From NCBI GenBank assembly GCA_947258565.1, contig CAMYJB010000006.1:1-64000 (forward strand): 64,000 nucleotides of DNA, given 5' to 3'. Position 1 is the first letter of the stretch. Every line of letters starts with the position of its first letter. The notes below the pieces were generated by a model. The model did no database searches. It saw nothing but the letters and a program-made list of their open reading frames with translations, and was not told the origin of the DNA. This document shows, piece after piece, positions 18,851 through 30,793 of this stretch. Made by a program: the position numbers and the translations under genes. Origin of the DNA: an uncultured Woeseiaceae bacterium. GTDB lineage: Bacteria > Pseudomonadota > Gammaproteobacteria > Steroidobacterales > Woeseiaceae.

Positions 18851-19210
18851 ATGAATCTGTTCAACAAGCTGCATGGACGCCGCGTGCCGCCGGGGCTCGA
18901 GTGGCAGATCCTGAGAAAATTGCCGCACATCACGCTCGCCGGATCGCTGATACCCGTCGCGCTGGCCGTTCTCGTGCGCGTGTTGCCACCGGAACCGGGT
19001 GTCGACGTCGCCAAGCACATCAAGACCGTGGATATATTCGCCATCGCGACCGCGATTACGTTCTTTACGGCCGTGCTCACGGTCGCGATCGCCTGCGTTG
19101 TCGTCTTCCTCATGAAAGGGCCCGCCTACGTCGCAGACGCCTACCCCCTGCAACACTCGGACCATCCCGCGACGGGACCGGCGCCGAGCAACGACCCTGA
19201 TAGAGGCTGA
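18851..19210 (+). CDS. Small membrane protein, unknown function
   Basis: 119 residues with two predicted transmembrane helices (about 30-46, HITLAGSLIPVALAVLVRV, and 64-88, FAIATAITFFTAVLTVAIA). The C-terminal tail is polar and Pro-rich. ACAGGA upstream of the ATG can act as ribosome site. It begins 46 bp after the GH3 gene. I do not recognise the family; codon use and hydropathy support it as a real gene. Confidence 0.7.
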   Translation: MNLFNKLHGRRVPPGLEWQILRKLPHITLAGSLIPVALAVLVRVLPPEPGVDVAKHIKTVDIFAIATAITFFTAVLTVAIACVVVFLMKGPAYVADAYPLQHSDHPATGPAPSNDPDRG

Positions 19211-19331
19211 CCGCCACCCGCCGGGTTGAAATCTGCCGCCGACGGACTATTTTTAAGTATGAGGGCGCCTGTCTGCCCCATGCAGCCGAGGCGCTGTCAC
19301 CCCGTGTTAAATCCCCACCAAGGAGGCGACT

Positions 19332-19760
19332 ATGGGAATGCTAGACAGGTGGTTAGGCGGCAAGAACGACTATCCGCCCCTGCCCGCCGACAACGAAGCC
19401 AGGGCGAAAATTGACGAGATAAAGCCGGAGCTCGAACAGCTGGCAGGCAAGATTCGTGATCATCTCGAAATCGTACCCGGCGAACACGAAGCCTATGTCT
19501 ATCTCGGCAAGCCACCGAAACATTTCGGTATCGCGTGGCTACACGATGGCAAGGTCGACGGCTTGAAGGAGCTCGTTGACCAGCACAAGTTGTCGCAGTC
19601 ACAGGTGCAGACGCTGGTGAGTGCGCTGGGCGACGCTTACGAGCACGCCAGCGACGCACCGCGCTATTCGACCGAGATCGCAGGCAGAAAGGTGACGGTG
19701 ATTCCGTCCCGCGGGCTGGGAAAGGAAGTCCACGAGATCATCGAAGGCGCGATCCACTGA
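19332..19760 (+). CDS. Hypothetical cytoplasmic protein (142 aa)
   Basis: 142-residue soluble protein opening MGMLDRWLGGKNDYPPLPA, with helical middle and a hydrophobic AYVYLGKPPKHFGIAWLHDG segment (about 56-75). A strong AAGGAGG ribosome site (19318-19324) lies ahead of the ATG. No family recognised, no signal peptide. It stands alone after a 121-bp gap. Confidence 0.75.
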   Translation: MGMLDRWLGGKNDYPPLPADNEARAKIDEIKPELEQLAGKIRDHLEIVPGEHEAYVYLGKPPKHFGIAWLHDGKVDGLKELVDQHKLSQSQVQTLVSALGDAYEHASDAPRYSTEIAGRKVTVIPSRGLGKEVHEIIEGAIH

Positions 19761-20129
19761 TTTCGTGATCGCCCTGGCCGGCCGATGGGCCGTGGTCCAT
19801 CGGCCGGCAGACTCTCGCGAGACCCGGCGTATCCAAGTCGCCGGGGGGTCTGGTTGTGGCCGGCGCAGGCGCCGGATCCAGCGCTTCCCTCTGGATCGTG
19901 TCGAGTCGCCAGTTGAGTATCTGCAAAGCGCCGTCATTCGCGTAAAGACTGTCACCGATTCTGCGAATTCCCGGCCCATGCTTTCCCGCAAGCGGTTGTA
20001 CAGGACGTCCGCCTCCAGCAGCAGCCGATACGCGGCTGCGCCGAATTTCTCGAGGTTGGTGCCCAGGTGAATATCGGAAATCCACGAGGTTTGGTGACTT
20101 GGCGCCAAAATTGAATCCTTCTTCGTCAA
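19738..20129 (-). pseudogene. Possible frameshifted small gene
   Basis: On the minus strand an ATG at 20129 opens a frame with protein-like sequence (SDIHLGTNLEKFGAAAYRLL, then DVLYNRLRESMGREFAESV) for about 63 residues, then turns Arg-rich. A neighbouring minus frame covering the same area continues protein-like from about 19935 with NDGALQILNWRLDTIQREAL and stops at 19738. Joining the two near 19940 would give one reading frame of about 130 residues. Either a real frameshift or chance; no homologue recognised. Confidence 0.25.
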
Positions 20130-20380
20130 ATCCGATGTAGGACGCTAAAAAACCCTAAAGCCTCAAAATGACAGTTGTTTTATCGTCGCGTGACAGTCAG
20201 GTTGCAGTCTTTACGGCCACTGAGGCAGCGGCAACGGGCGCCGAGATCTGTCATCCGACAGCATGTGCCGGATCAATATCGGTGGCATCGGAATACTTGC
20301 GTATGTAAGCAACGCCCTTAACGCGCTAGAATCCCGCGCCTTTATCGCTGAATCGGATCAGACCCGGATCGGAGACCCCC
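19761..20380. other. Intergenic region of about 620 bp
   Basis: No intact gene seen. It holds a strong hairpin (19777-19808), the possible frameshifted minus-strand gene (19738-20129), and about 250 bp upstream of the tricorn-like protease gene that must contain its promoter. The part from about 20100 to 20240 is visibly more AT-rich than its surroundings. Confidence 0.5.
19777..19808. terminator. Perfect 12-bp hairpin 17 bp after a gene
   Basis: GCCGGCCGATGG (19777-19788) and CCATCGGCCGGC (19797-19808) form a perfect stem with an 8-base loop, 17 bp downstream of the stop at 19760. No T-tract follows on either strand, so it is a hairpin that may slow transcription or protect the mRNA end rather than a standard intrinsic terminator. 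Confidence 0.45.
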
Positions 20381-23646
<3,266 letters not shown>

Positions 23647-23647
<1 letters not shown>

Positions 23648-24075
23648 TGCTTTGGAAACACGAGCCGGACATCGAGCATCTGCAGCGGTCGATGCAGGGC
23701 ACGCTGCTCGAGCACCTCGGCCTCACGCTCGAAGGCTTCGGCGATGACTGGATCTCCGTCAGGATGCCGGTGGATCAACGTACGATCCAGCCCTACGGCA
23801 TCCTGCACGGCGGTGCGTCGGTTGCGCTGGCCGAATCGCTCGGCAGCCTGGCGTCAGCCCTGTGCATCGAGGACCACTCCACGCACGCCCCGGTCGGCGT
23901 CGAGATCAATGCCAATCACCTGCGTCCGGTGCCGGACGGCCAGTTCGTGGTCGGCACACTGTCGCCGGTACGGATTGGCCGGCGCATGCACGTCTGGAGC
24001 ATCGAGGTCCGCGATCCGGAGGAGCGGCTGGTTTGCATCAGCCGTCTCACCATCATGATCATCGAGCGTGACTGA
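23647..24075 (+). CDS. Hotdog-fold thioesterase (PaaI / YbgC-like family)
   Basis: Acyl-CoA thioesterase of 142 residues. The hotdog signature QPYGILHGGASVALAESLGS (about 50-69) with the HGG turn is diagnostic of the PaaI-like family, which includes DHNA-CoA and phenylacetyl-CoA thioesterases. VGVEINANHLRPV and VWSIEVRDPEERLVCISRLT complete the fold. The ATG overlaps the TGA stop of the tricorn-like gene (TGATG), so translation is probably coupled. The frame is open upstream inside the tricorn gene, but that part is its out-of-frame shadow. Substrate unknown. Confidence 0.9.
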
Positions 24076-24146
24076 CGCGTTTACCGGCAAGGCATTTATT
24101 GCTCGAGCAGCCTTGGCGAAAAAAGAGGGCTGGACAAATGCCTGAG

Positions 24147-25787
24147 TCAACGCCCCAGTTGCTGCAGTGCCCACTGCTTCTGTTCCTCGAGATACGGGGG
24201 AGCAACCTGTACGAAGCGTTCGAGGACCTCCCGCTGCTCTCCGTACCTGCCCTGCGACATCAGGACGCCGGCAAGATTGAATAACGCTTCCGCATTCTCC
24301 GGGTCGTACTTCACAGCCAGGCGGTAATATTGCTCCGCACGCTGCGGCTCGCTTGTCATGAGATAAACGTTACCAAGCTGGTTATGCGCCAGGGAGCTGT
24401 CCGGCCGGATCCGGATTGCCAGCTCGAGGGTGACCCTGGCCTCGTCGTACTGGCCGCTTTGACCCAGATGCGTGCCCAGGTTGTATTGCGGCCGGAACTT
24501 CTCCGGGCTCTTGGCTGCGGTGTCGCGGTAAAAACTCATCGGGTCTCCCCACACGAGATTGCGCTGATAGGTCGACGCCGCCAGCAGCAAACCAACGACA
24601 ATCAGGATTGCATAGGTGCTCAGCGTATGTGTTGTCGATGCCGGACGAAGGTTCAGGCCGATCAGAAGGGCGAGCATCGTCATCGGCAGGTACATGCGAT
24701 GCTCGAACACGAGCTCGAGGCTTAGCGGACCCGCCTCAATTGAGTGCAGCAGCAGATACGCGAGGACGGGAAAGGCCAGGTTGGGCCGTCTGCGGATGGA
24801 GCGTATTGCAATGACGATCGTAAGCGCGATCACAACGAAAGCCAGCAGGGTCGTGACCGGCTCGAGAAACGATCGCGATACCGTGAACGCATGATCCAGG
24901 TTGAGGCGAGAAGGGGCCGGCCATAGCAGCAATGAGAGATAGAAGAACTGTACCCGCCCCTGCGTCAGTACACGCTCCACCCCCGAGAAATCCCGGAACG
25001 GCTTCACCTCGGTCCAGTAGACGCTGTCGCCTGCGATCGTCCAGCCGAACCACCCGAGAAACAGCAGAATCAGGGATCCCCCCAGGAATACCAGGGGATA
25101 ACTGAACCGTGCGACCATTTGCCGGTATGCCGCGAGCAACGCTGCTCTGTTGAAACAGATCTCGTACAAAAACAACAAGGGTAAAAGGAGATAGCCGATT
25201 TCCTTGCTGCCCGCCGCGAAAAGAAGACATGCCACGGTTAGCGTAAACCAGGCCCGCCGCGGGCCTGTGTTGGTCTGGAACCGGCCGCTGATATACGACC
25301 CCAGACCCAGCAACACGAAGAGAGCTGCGAGCAGCGTCATCCGCTGCACGATGTAGGTGGTCGCCTGGACGTTCAGCGGATGGACGAGATACAGCAGCAC
25401 CGCGAGCAAGGCGATAGTCTGGTCCCCGGACCCGGCACCGTGATGGCGCTGGAACAACGTGATCACCCAGAAAAGGGCGAGTCCCACGCCGAGATGAATC
25501 ACGAGATTGGTCCAGTGGTATGGAGCCGGGTCCGGTCCGGAGGCGAGGTAGTTCACCGCCATGCTGATATTGGCCACAGGACGCGAGCGCAGGTAAGCGT
25601 CACGGAGCGCAGCCGTTACGTTCGACACGCTGAATTCGTCCCATTGCAGCGCGGCAGCCTCGAGGAGGTTCGGCTCATCGTCGAAATAGAAACCCGCCGA
25701 CATTCCCGGGTAATAAGCGAGCACGGTAACGGCCGCGATAAGGAGCAGCGCGAACGACAGCGTCAGCCTGTTGTGGTGTCTCTGCAT
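24147..25787 (-). CDS. TMTC-like polytopic membrane protein with C-terminal TPRs (copy 1)
   Basis: 546 residues: about ten transmembrane helices, then two to three TPR units (about 435-540, e.g. SSLAHNQLGNVYLMTSEPQR and NAEALFNLAGVLMSQGRYGE). The first non-cytoplasmic loop carries YFDDEPNLLE, and YLVHPLNVQATTYIVQRM and LELVFEHRMYLPM follow. This layout (acidic pair after helix 1, helices, then TPRs) resembles eukaryotic TMTC O-mannosyltransferases and other GT-C glycosyltransferases; enzymatic function here is inference. It is the last gene of a minus-strand operon with two octahaem cytochromes and an NHL protein (55 bp after the second cytochrome). Two related genes lie at 28927 and 53621. 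Confidence 0.82.
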   Translation of the reverse strand: MQRHHNRLTLSFALLLIAAVTVLAYYPGMSAGFYFDDEPNLLEAAALQWDEFSVSNVTAALRDAYLRSRPVANISMAVNYLASGPDPAPYHWTNLVIHLGVGLALFWVITLFQRHHGAGSGDQTIALLAVLLYLVHPLNVQATTYIVQRMTLLAALFVLLGLGSYISGRFQTNTGPRRAWFTLTVACLLFAAGSKEIGYLLLPLLFLYEICFNRAALLAAYRQMVARFSYPLVFLGGSLILLFLGWFGWTIAGDSVYWTEVKPFRDFSGVERVLTQGRVQFFYLSLLLWPAPSRLNLDHAFTVSRSFLEPVTTLLAFVVIALTIVIAIRSIRRRPNLAFPVLAYLLLHSIEAGPLSLELVFEHRMYLPMTMLALLIGLNLRPASTTHTLSTYAILIVVGLLLAASTYQRNLVWGDPMSFYRDTAAKSPEKFRPQYNLGTHLGQSGQYDEARVTLELAIRIRPDSSLAHNQLGNVYLMTSEPQRAEQYYRLAVKYDPENAEALFNLAGVLMSQGRYGEQREVLERFVQVAPPYLEEQKQWALQQLGR

Positions 25788-25841
25788 TCGAATCCTGCAC
25801 TCCCCGGCAGACTCGCCGGCGCCTGCGGCCCGGCTGGCCGG

Positions 25842-26846
25842 CTATCGCCTGCGCGAGACCGGAGAGTGGAAGTACTGGTAGCGGCGCAAACCCGAGGGAC
25901 CATGACAATCCACACACAGCGAGCGCTCGGTCCGTGCACGACGCAGGAATAGTCCGGGCCGTTCTTGCCGCAAACCCGCAGCCCGTTGCCGGTGCGCATC
26001 GTGACAGGTGGGACAGCCTATGACACCCGTCAAGGCCCGGCTCCCCGCCTCGTCGAATACCGGCATCGGTGCGTCCTTGTCGGCAATAAGACCGGTCCGC
26101 AGGTCGTCCGACCAGGCCTCGATTACTTGGGGATGCTCAAAAATTGTCACGTCTCCTTCGTGACAACTCTGGCACAGCGCATTGGCTGCCGACTCACCAC
26201 TCCCGGGTTCCCGTGCCCACATGACCGGACCCCGCGCATCGTGGGCCAGGTGGCAACGCGTGCAGACGCCCCGCTCCGTGTAATCGGCCGCGGCCGAACG
26301 GCGCCGTGACGATGGTGGCGCATGGTCGCTGTCCGTGATGCTTTCCCTGTCCCGGTGGCAGGACAGACAAAGATTGCCGTCCTTCAGGTCGACCCGCATA
26401 AACGGGGGCGCTGCGGAAGTAGCGCTGGGGTGGTAATGCGGCGAATGGCAGGTACCGCAGTACATCCTGCCATCGTCGTTCATGGGGAACACCGGCTCGC
26501 CTCCGGCGACAGGCTGCTCGACCCTGTCCGACGGCACCATGCCGACGGGGTGGCCCTGGTGCCCTTCTTTCCACAATGAACGGGAGTCCATCACGAACCC
26601 GTCGTGACACGACAGACACATATCGGGCGCGCTCACTGCATCCTGCCGCCCGGTGTCCAGTTTCGGACTGGGGTCGTGTTCCACGAGCGCCACCGCGCTG
26701 CGGCGGCGGAATTCCCGCAGGCGCTCGGTATGGCAGGTCGCACAATCGAACTGTTCGGCTACCTCCGGCTGCATCTCGGCGACAGCGGGCAGCGTGGTGC
26801 ACAGCCCCAGGCAGGCGAACAGTACCTTCGCAAGCAGCCGGGTCAT
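25842..26846 (-). CDS. Octahaem c-type cytochrome (doubled CXXCH type)
   Basis: Periplasmic or surface electron-transfer protein of 334 residues with a signal peptide (about 1-23, ending LPAVAE). I count eight CXXCH haem sites: CATCH, CLSCH, CGTCH, CLSCH, CTRCH, CQSCH, CPTCH and CVDCH. Motifs come in pairs, as in the doubled-CXXCH family, with scattered His that could be distal ligands (HSPHYH, HEGDV). No catalytic signature of nitrite, tetrathionate or hydroxylamine reductases is visible. The ATG overlaps the stop of the upstream NHL gene as ATGA, so the two are translationally coupled. The C-terminus HSPVSRRR is basic. Confidence 0.92.
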   Translation of the reverse strand: MTRLLAKVLFACLGLCTTLPAVAEMQPEVAEQFDCATCHTERLREFRRRSAVALVEHDPSPKLDTGRQDAVSAPDMCLSCHDGFVMDSRSLWKEGHQGHPVGMVPSDRVEQPVAGGEPVFPMNDDGRMYCGTCHSPHYHPSATSAAPPFMRVDLKDGNLCLSCHRDRESITDSDHAPPSSRRRSAAADYTERGVCTRCHLAHDARGPVMWAREPGSGESAANALCQSCHEGDVTIFEHPQVIEAWSDDLRTGLIADKDAPMPVFDEAGSRALTGVIGCPTCHDAHRQRAAGLRQERPGLFLRRARTERSLCVDCHGPSGLRRYQYFHSPVSRRR

Positions 26847-27799
26847 TGCGGCGCCCCCAGCTGCAGGCGCTTCAACGTGCCACCGAGCATCTCGACCACG
26901 GCAATATCACCCTCGACCGCCGTCATGCCAACAGGCGCCTGGAACTGGTCCGGCTTGTCCGCGGCACCCAGGGCATAGAGAAACTTGCCGCTCTTTTCGA
27001 AAGCCTGGATCACGCCGAAATAACTGTCGCTAATGAATACGCGGCCGGAGGTATCGATGGCGATTCCCTTCGGCCGAAACAACGTCCCCGGCCCGGCGCC
27101 ACGTTTCCCGAACACCCGGACAACCCTGCCGTCGGGGTAGAAGCACTGCACGCGGGCATTCAGCACGTCGACCACGTAGACCATATCGGCGGAGATTTCG
27201 ATCGTCGCCGGGTGGAAGAACTGGCCCGGTTCCTCGCCGCGTCCGCCCCAGCGCCGCAGGACATTGCCTTTCCAGTCGAAGACGATTACCTCGTGCCGGT
27301 CTGCGGCAGTGACGAAGAGCTCAGTGCCTTCCTTGTTTACGGCGACGTCAACGGGCTCGATCTTGGCATTATCAACAAAAAGAGGTACGGGGTAGAGATA
27401 GGTACCGTCCTCTGAAAATACCTGGATGCGCCGGTTGCCGCGATCGGCAACATGCACCCGGCCCGAGCCGTCTACGCCTATGCCGACAGGGCCGTCCAGT
27501 TCGCCGTCACCTTGTCCGCTGCCGCCAAATGCAAAAGCAGCGACACCAGTGCTATCGACGGCGACGATACGGTTATTGCCGCCATCAACCACATAGAGAT
27601 TACCGTTGACGCCGGCGACGACATCCGTCGGCAGTGAGAATGGCTGCTGCCCATCGTCCCGCCACTCGTTCAGCGTCTGAAAAGCGAGCGTCGGAATTGC
27701 CGCGGTGTCAGCAGCATGAGCCGTGACTGTTGCAACCATCCATAGCAGTCCGAGCGGCCATTGCTGCAAACCCGGCGCGCGGGATCCACTACTTTTCAT
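26843..27799 (-). CDS. Exported NHL-repeat beta-propeller protein
   Basis: About 318 residues with a signal peptide (WPLGLLWMVATVTAHAAD). Five to six NHL blades are recognisable: LPTDVVAGVNGNLYVVDGGN, PVGIGVDGSGRVHVADRGNR, PVDVAVNKEGTELFVTAAD, PATIEISADMVYVVD and PKGIAIDTSGRVFISDSY. The fold serves binding rather than catalysis. I prefer ATG 27799 over the upstream TTG 27820, which would overlap the first cytochrome gene further. It overlaps the upstream cytochrome gene by 11 bp and the downstream one by 4 bp (ATGA), so all three are tightly coupled and probably made together. Confidence 0.9.
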   Translation of the reverse strand: MKSSGSRAPGLQQWPLGLLWMVATVTAHAADTAAIPTLAFQTLNEWRDDGQQPFSLPTDVVAGVNGNLYVVDGGNNRIVAVDSTGVAAFAFGGSGQGDGELDGPVGIGVDGSGRVHVADRGNRRIQVFSEDGTYLYPVPLFVDNAKIEPVDVAVNKEGTELFVTAADRHEVIVFDWKGNVLRRWGGRGEEPGQFFHPATIEISADMVYVVDVLNARVQCFYPDGRVVRVFGKRGAGPGTLFRPKGIAIDTSGRVFISDSYFGVIQAFEKSGKFLYALGAADKPDQFQAPVGMTAVEGDIAVVEMLGGTLKRLQLGAPQ

Positions 27800-28679
27800 G
27801 GCAATTCTCGCATCGGGCAACAGGCCTGAGCCGCGCCCGGTCCAGGTACTGCGGGTCGCCCGCGATCACGCCCGCTTCGTGGGGGTCGTGGCAGGTCGCA
27901 CAGGTTATCTTTCCGGTTCCCTGCTCCACCGGCAGCCGCGCGCCGGTTCGCTCCCGGGTGGCGCCCATCTGGCGCGTCGTGCTCTCGCTCGGAACGACGA
28001 GGTGATTCCAGCTGTCGACTCCGCTACCAGGGATCATCGACATCGGGTGCGGTGAGACCGCGTGGCAGCCCAGGCATTGTAATGATGCTCCCATCCGGAA
28101 TCCGCCCGCTACCGTAACTTCGCTGTCACTCGTGGGTTCATGACAAAAACCGCAGACACGGCGATCGATCTGGCCGGCGCTCAGCTGCGCGTGCGGGTTC
28201 AGCTTCGGGTAATCATCGCTTTCGTGGCACAGCAGGCAGGCCTCGTCCGCCTGCCGGAATGGGCCGCCTCGCAGGAACCGCGGATTCAGGTACGGTGCAA
28301 GTTCATCGCCCTGGCACTGCACGAGGGGGTTGTGGCAGGTCGTGCAGACCAGCTGCCCCCCGCGGATCGCGCCACGGTAGTCGTCCGGCAGAGACACGGA
28401 AGGGGCATCGCCGACGGCGAGATTGCTGGGGTGGCGGCATGACACGGTGCCGGATTTGTCGTGGCATTCGCCACACATCGCAGCGTCATCGTAGTTTTCG
28501 ATCGCTGTCGGCGTCCCCTCGCCGTGGCAGGTGCTGCAGGCCTGCTCGTCCCAGTGCGGGAAGTCGCCGGGCGCCGCGAATGCCGGCAATGCACAGATAG
28601 CGCTCATTACCACGATGACCAGGTATCGCGCGGCTGCGGTAACCCGCCTGTTCCGGTTTAGACTGCGCCTTCGATACAC
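27789..28679 (-). CDS. Octahaem c-type cytochrome, first gene of the operon
   Basis: About 296 residues with a signal peptide (YLVIVVMSAICALPAFAAPG). Eight CXXCH sites: CSTCH, CGECH, CTTCH, CLLCH, CGFCH, CLGCH, CATCH and CENCH. The GTG at 28679 is preceded by AAGGA at good spacing and leaves a normal basic signal-peptide n-region; the longer frame to 28745 starts at TTG and adds an Arg-rich leader without support. HPMSMIPGSGVDSWNHLVVP and TCATCHDPHEAGV are typical of doubled-CXXCH cytochromes. It is similar in plan, but not closely in sequence, to the second octahaem protein two genes downstream. The last bases overlap the NHL gene start. Confidence 0.9.
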   Translation of the reverse strand: MYRRRSLNRNRRVTAAARYLVIVVMSAICALPAFAAPGDFPHWDEQACSTCHGEGTPTAIENYDDAAMCGECHDKSGTVSCRHPSNLAVGDAPSVSLPDDYRGAIRGGQLVCTTCHNPLVQCQGDELAPYLNPRFLRGGPFRQADEACLLCHESDDYPKLNPHAQLSAGQIDRRVCGFCHEPTSDSEVTVAGGFRMGASLQCLGCHAVSPHPMSMIPGSGVDSWNHLVVPSESTTRQMGATRERTGARLPVEQGTGKITCATCHDPHEAGVIAGDPQYLDRARLRPVARCENCHEK

Positions 28680-28926
28680 GCGGCGTCCTTCAATGAGATG
28701 TGTAGTGCGGATCGTGGCAAACCGGCCTCGGCGAATTCGGCGCAATTACGTATGGTAAACCCAGCGAAGAAGCCCTGCCGGATAATCCGGCCAGCAATAT
28801 CACAGCAAAACGGCGGACTGAACCCTCCAAAAGTATAGCGGTACCCTCGGCGGGCTTGTGTCCGCCGCGTGGATACAGTAGTAGCCTTGTAGGCAGACGG
28901 ACAGCAAGGTCCTCACGGGACAGCGG

Positions 28927-30747
28927 ATGACGGGCTGGGTGACAGGATACGGTTCGAGCAAGCCCGGCGCATTGCAGGTCGCCGGACTTGCAGTGTTGCT
29001 CGCCGCCATCGTCACCCTGGTCTACAGTGAGGCGCCCGCTAACCAGTTCCATTTCGACGACTTCCACAACATCGTCGACTATGGGCCGGTCCGTATGGAG
29101 CGGCTCAGCAGTGAAGCACTGCTCGATGCTTTCAACAATCCGAAACTCGAACACCGTAACGTTCCTTCGCTGTCCTTCGCGCTGGACTGGTGGCGAGGCG
29201 GCGGCGAAGCGCGTGCCTTTCTGCAAACCAACGTCCTGCTTCATGTCCTGACGGCGCTTGCGGTCTTCGCGTTCGCCGGCCAGGTACTGCGACGCGTGAA
29301 CAATGACGATGCCCGCACGGTGCTGCTTGCAGCGTTCGGCGTTGCATTACTCTGGGCCGTACACCCGATCAATAGCCAGGCCGTAAACCTGATTGTGCAG
29401 CGCATGGCCATACTCGCCACGCTGTTCGTTGTGCTTTCGTTAAGCTGCTACCTGGCTGCGCGGTCTGCCGATTCACCGCGTTCAATTGCCTGGTACGTCG
29501 CGGCCGGACTGTTTGCGGTGCTCGGTGCCTTCAGCAAACAGAACGCCTGGATTCTTCCGCTGCTCGTGCTCGCGATCGAGTACGGCGTCGTGCGGCACGG
29601 ACAGGTGCTCGTTCAAGACAGGCAGGACGTTTTCCTGCTGGCGCTGCCGCTCGTTGCAGCGGCGCTGATCATTCTCGACTTTGCGCTGGGCACCGGCCCG
29701 ATCAGTAGCCGCTTTCTCCCGGGTTACGAGATCCGCGAGTTCAGCATGGGGGAGCGGCTGCTCACTCAGCCAAGGGTCATATTTTTCTACGTGTCGCTGG
29801 TCCTGTGGCCCCTGCCCGGGCGTTTTTCACTCGAGCACGACTTTGCCATATCGACGTCACTCATAATGCCGCCATCCACTGTCGTAGCTTTGCTGGGGCT
29901 CTCGATTCTCCTGCTCGCTGCGCTGTACCTCTTCGTGCGGCCACGCACACGGCTGCTCGGTTTCCTGCTGCTCTGGCCGGCGATGACGCTCGCCATCGAG
30001 AGTTCCTTCATCCCGCTCGAGCTGGCATTCGAGCACCGGATGTACATGCCGATGGTCGGACTCGCCATGTTGCCCGGCATTGGCTGGCTTGCCATTCTCG
30101 ATCGTCGTTCCTGGCTCTCGAAGGGATACGCAGCTGCTGTGGTTGCGATCGCGCTCGGGCTGGCAATTGCGACCGCACAGCGCACGAAGCTCTGGCACGA
30201 ACCGCTGACCTTGTACACAGACGTGGTGGGCAAAGCCCCCAACTCGAGCAGGGCATGGGGTAACCTGGGGATGTATCGTTACCTCAGCGGTGACCAGGCA
30301 GGCGCGATGGCGGCGCTCGAGAAGTCGATCGAACTGAGTGGCGGTAAGGATAAAAGGGCGCTTGAACACCTGGGTGTCATTCACCTCGACCTCGGTGACC
30401 TCGAACGCGCAGAGACCCTGATTGACCGTGCGTATCGTCTGCAGTGGGAAAACCCGGAACCCTCGGTGCTCAATCACATGGGTGAAGTGCAGCTTGCACG
30501 CGCGCGCCATGCATCAGCGGCGAGGTTCTTTGACCAGGCCATCCGTATCGCGCCGTGGAAGACCGCGTACTACTGGAACATCGCGCTCGCGTACGAAGGC
30601 TTGGCGAGCTGTTCGATGGCTCTGCAATACTGGCGCAAGTATCTGGACCTCGAGAAGGACCCGGACAGCCGCCGTCAGGTGGAGCAGCATATCGCGGAAA
30701 CATACAGGCCAGAGACGAATACCTGTGGCCAGGCGAATAGTCAGTAA
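28927..30747 (+). CDS. TMTC-like polytopic membrane protein with C-terminal TPRs (copy 2)
   Basis: 606 residues, about ten to eleven helices followed by TPR-like helical repeats (about 440-590: SSRAWGNLGMYRYLSGDQAG, KRALEHLGVIHLDLGDLERA, SVLNHMGEVQLARARHASAA). Shares with copy 1 the FDD pair (HFDDFHNIVDYG), WAVHPINSQAVNLIVQRM, ERLLTQPRVIFFYVSLVLWP and LELAFEHRMYMPM. The pattern suggests a GT-C glycosyltransferase of the TMTC type, unproven. It is divergent from the octahaem operon across about 250 bp and convergent with the CO dehydrogenase operon. Copies 1 and 2 resemble each other more than copy 3. Confidence 0.82.
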   Translation: MTGWVTGYGSSKPGALQVAGLAVLLAAIVTLVYSEAPANQFHFDDFHNIVDYGPVRMERLSSEALLDAFNNPKLEHRNVPSLSFALDWWRGGGEARAFLQTNVLLHVLTALAVFAFAGQVLRRVNNDDARTVLLAAFGVALLWAVHPINSQAVNLIVQRMAILATLFVVLSLSCYLAARSADSPRSIAWYVAAGLFAVLGAFSKQNAWILPLLVLAIEYGVVRHGQVLVQDRQDVFLLALPLVAAALIILDFALGTGPISSRFLPGYEIREFSMGERLLTQPRVIFFYVSLVLWPLPGRFSLEHDFAISTSLIMPPSTVVALLGLSILLLAALYLFVRPRTRLLGFLLLWPAMTLAIESSFIPLELAFEHRMYMPMVGLAMLPGIGWLAILDRRSWLSKGYAAAVVAIALGLAIATAQRTKLWHEPLTLYTDVVGKAPNSSRAWGNLGMYRYLSGDQAGAMAALEKSIELSGGKDKRALEHLGVIHLDLGDLERAETLIDRAYRLQWENPEPSVLNHMGEVQLARARHASAARFFDQAIRIAPWKTAYYWNIALAYEGLASCSMALQYWRKYLDLEKDPDSRRQVEQHIAETYRPETNTCGQANSQ

Positions 30748-30793
30748 AGCCGATGATTCGAAACTGACTGACCGAAGGGCCCCATTCCTGTCA

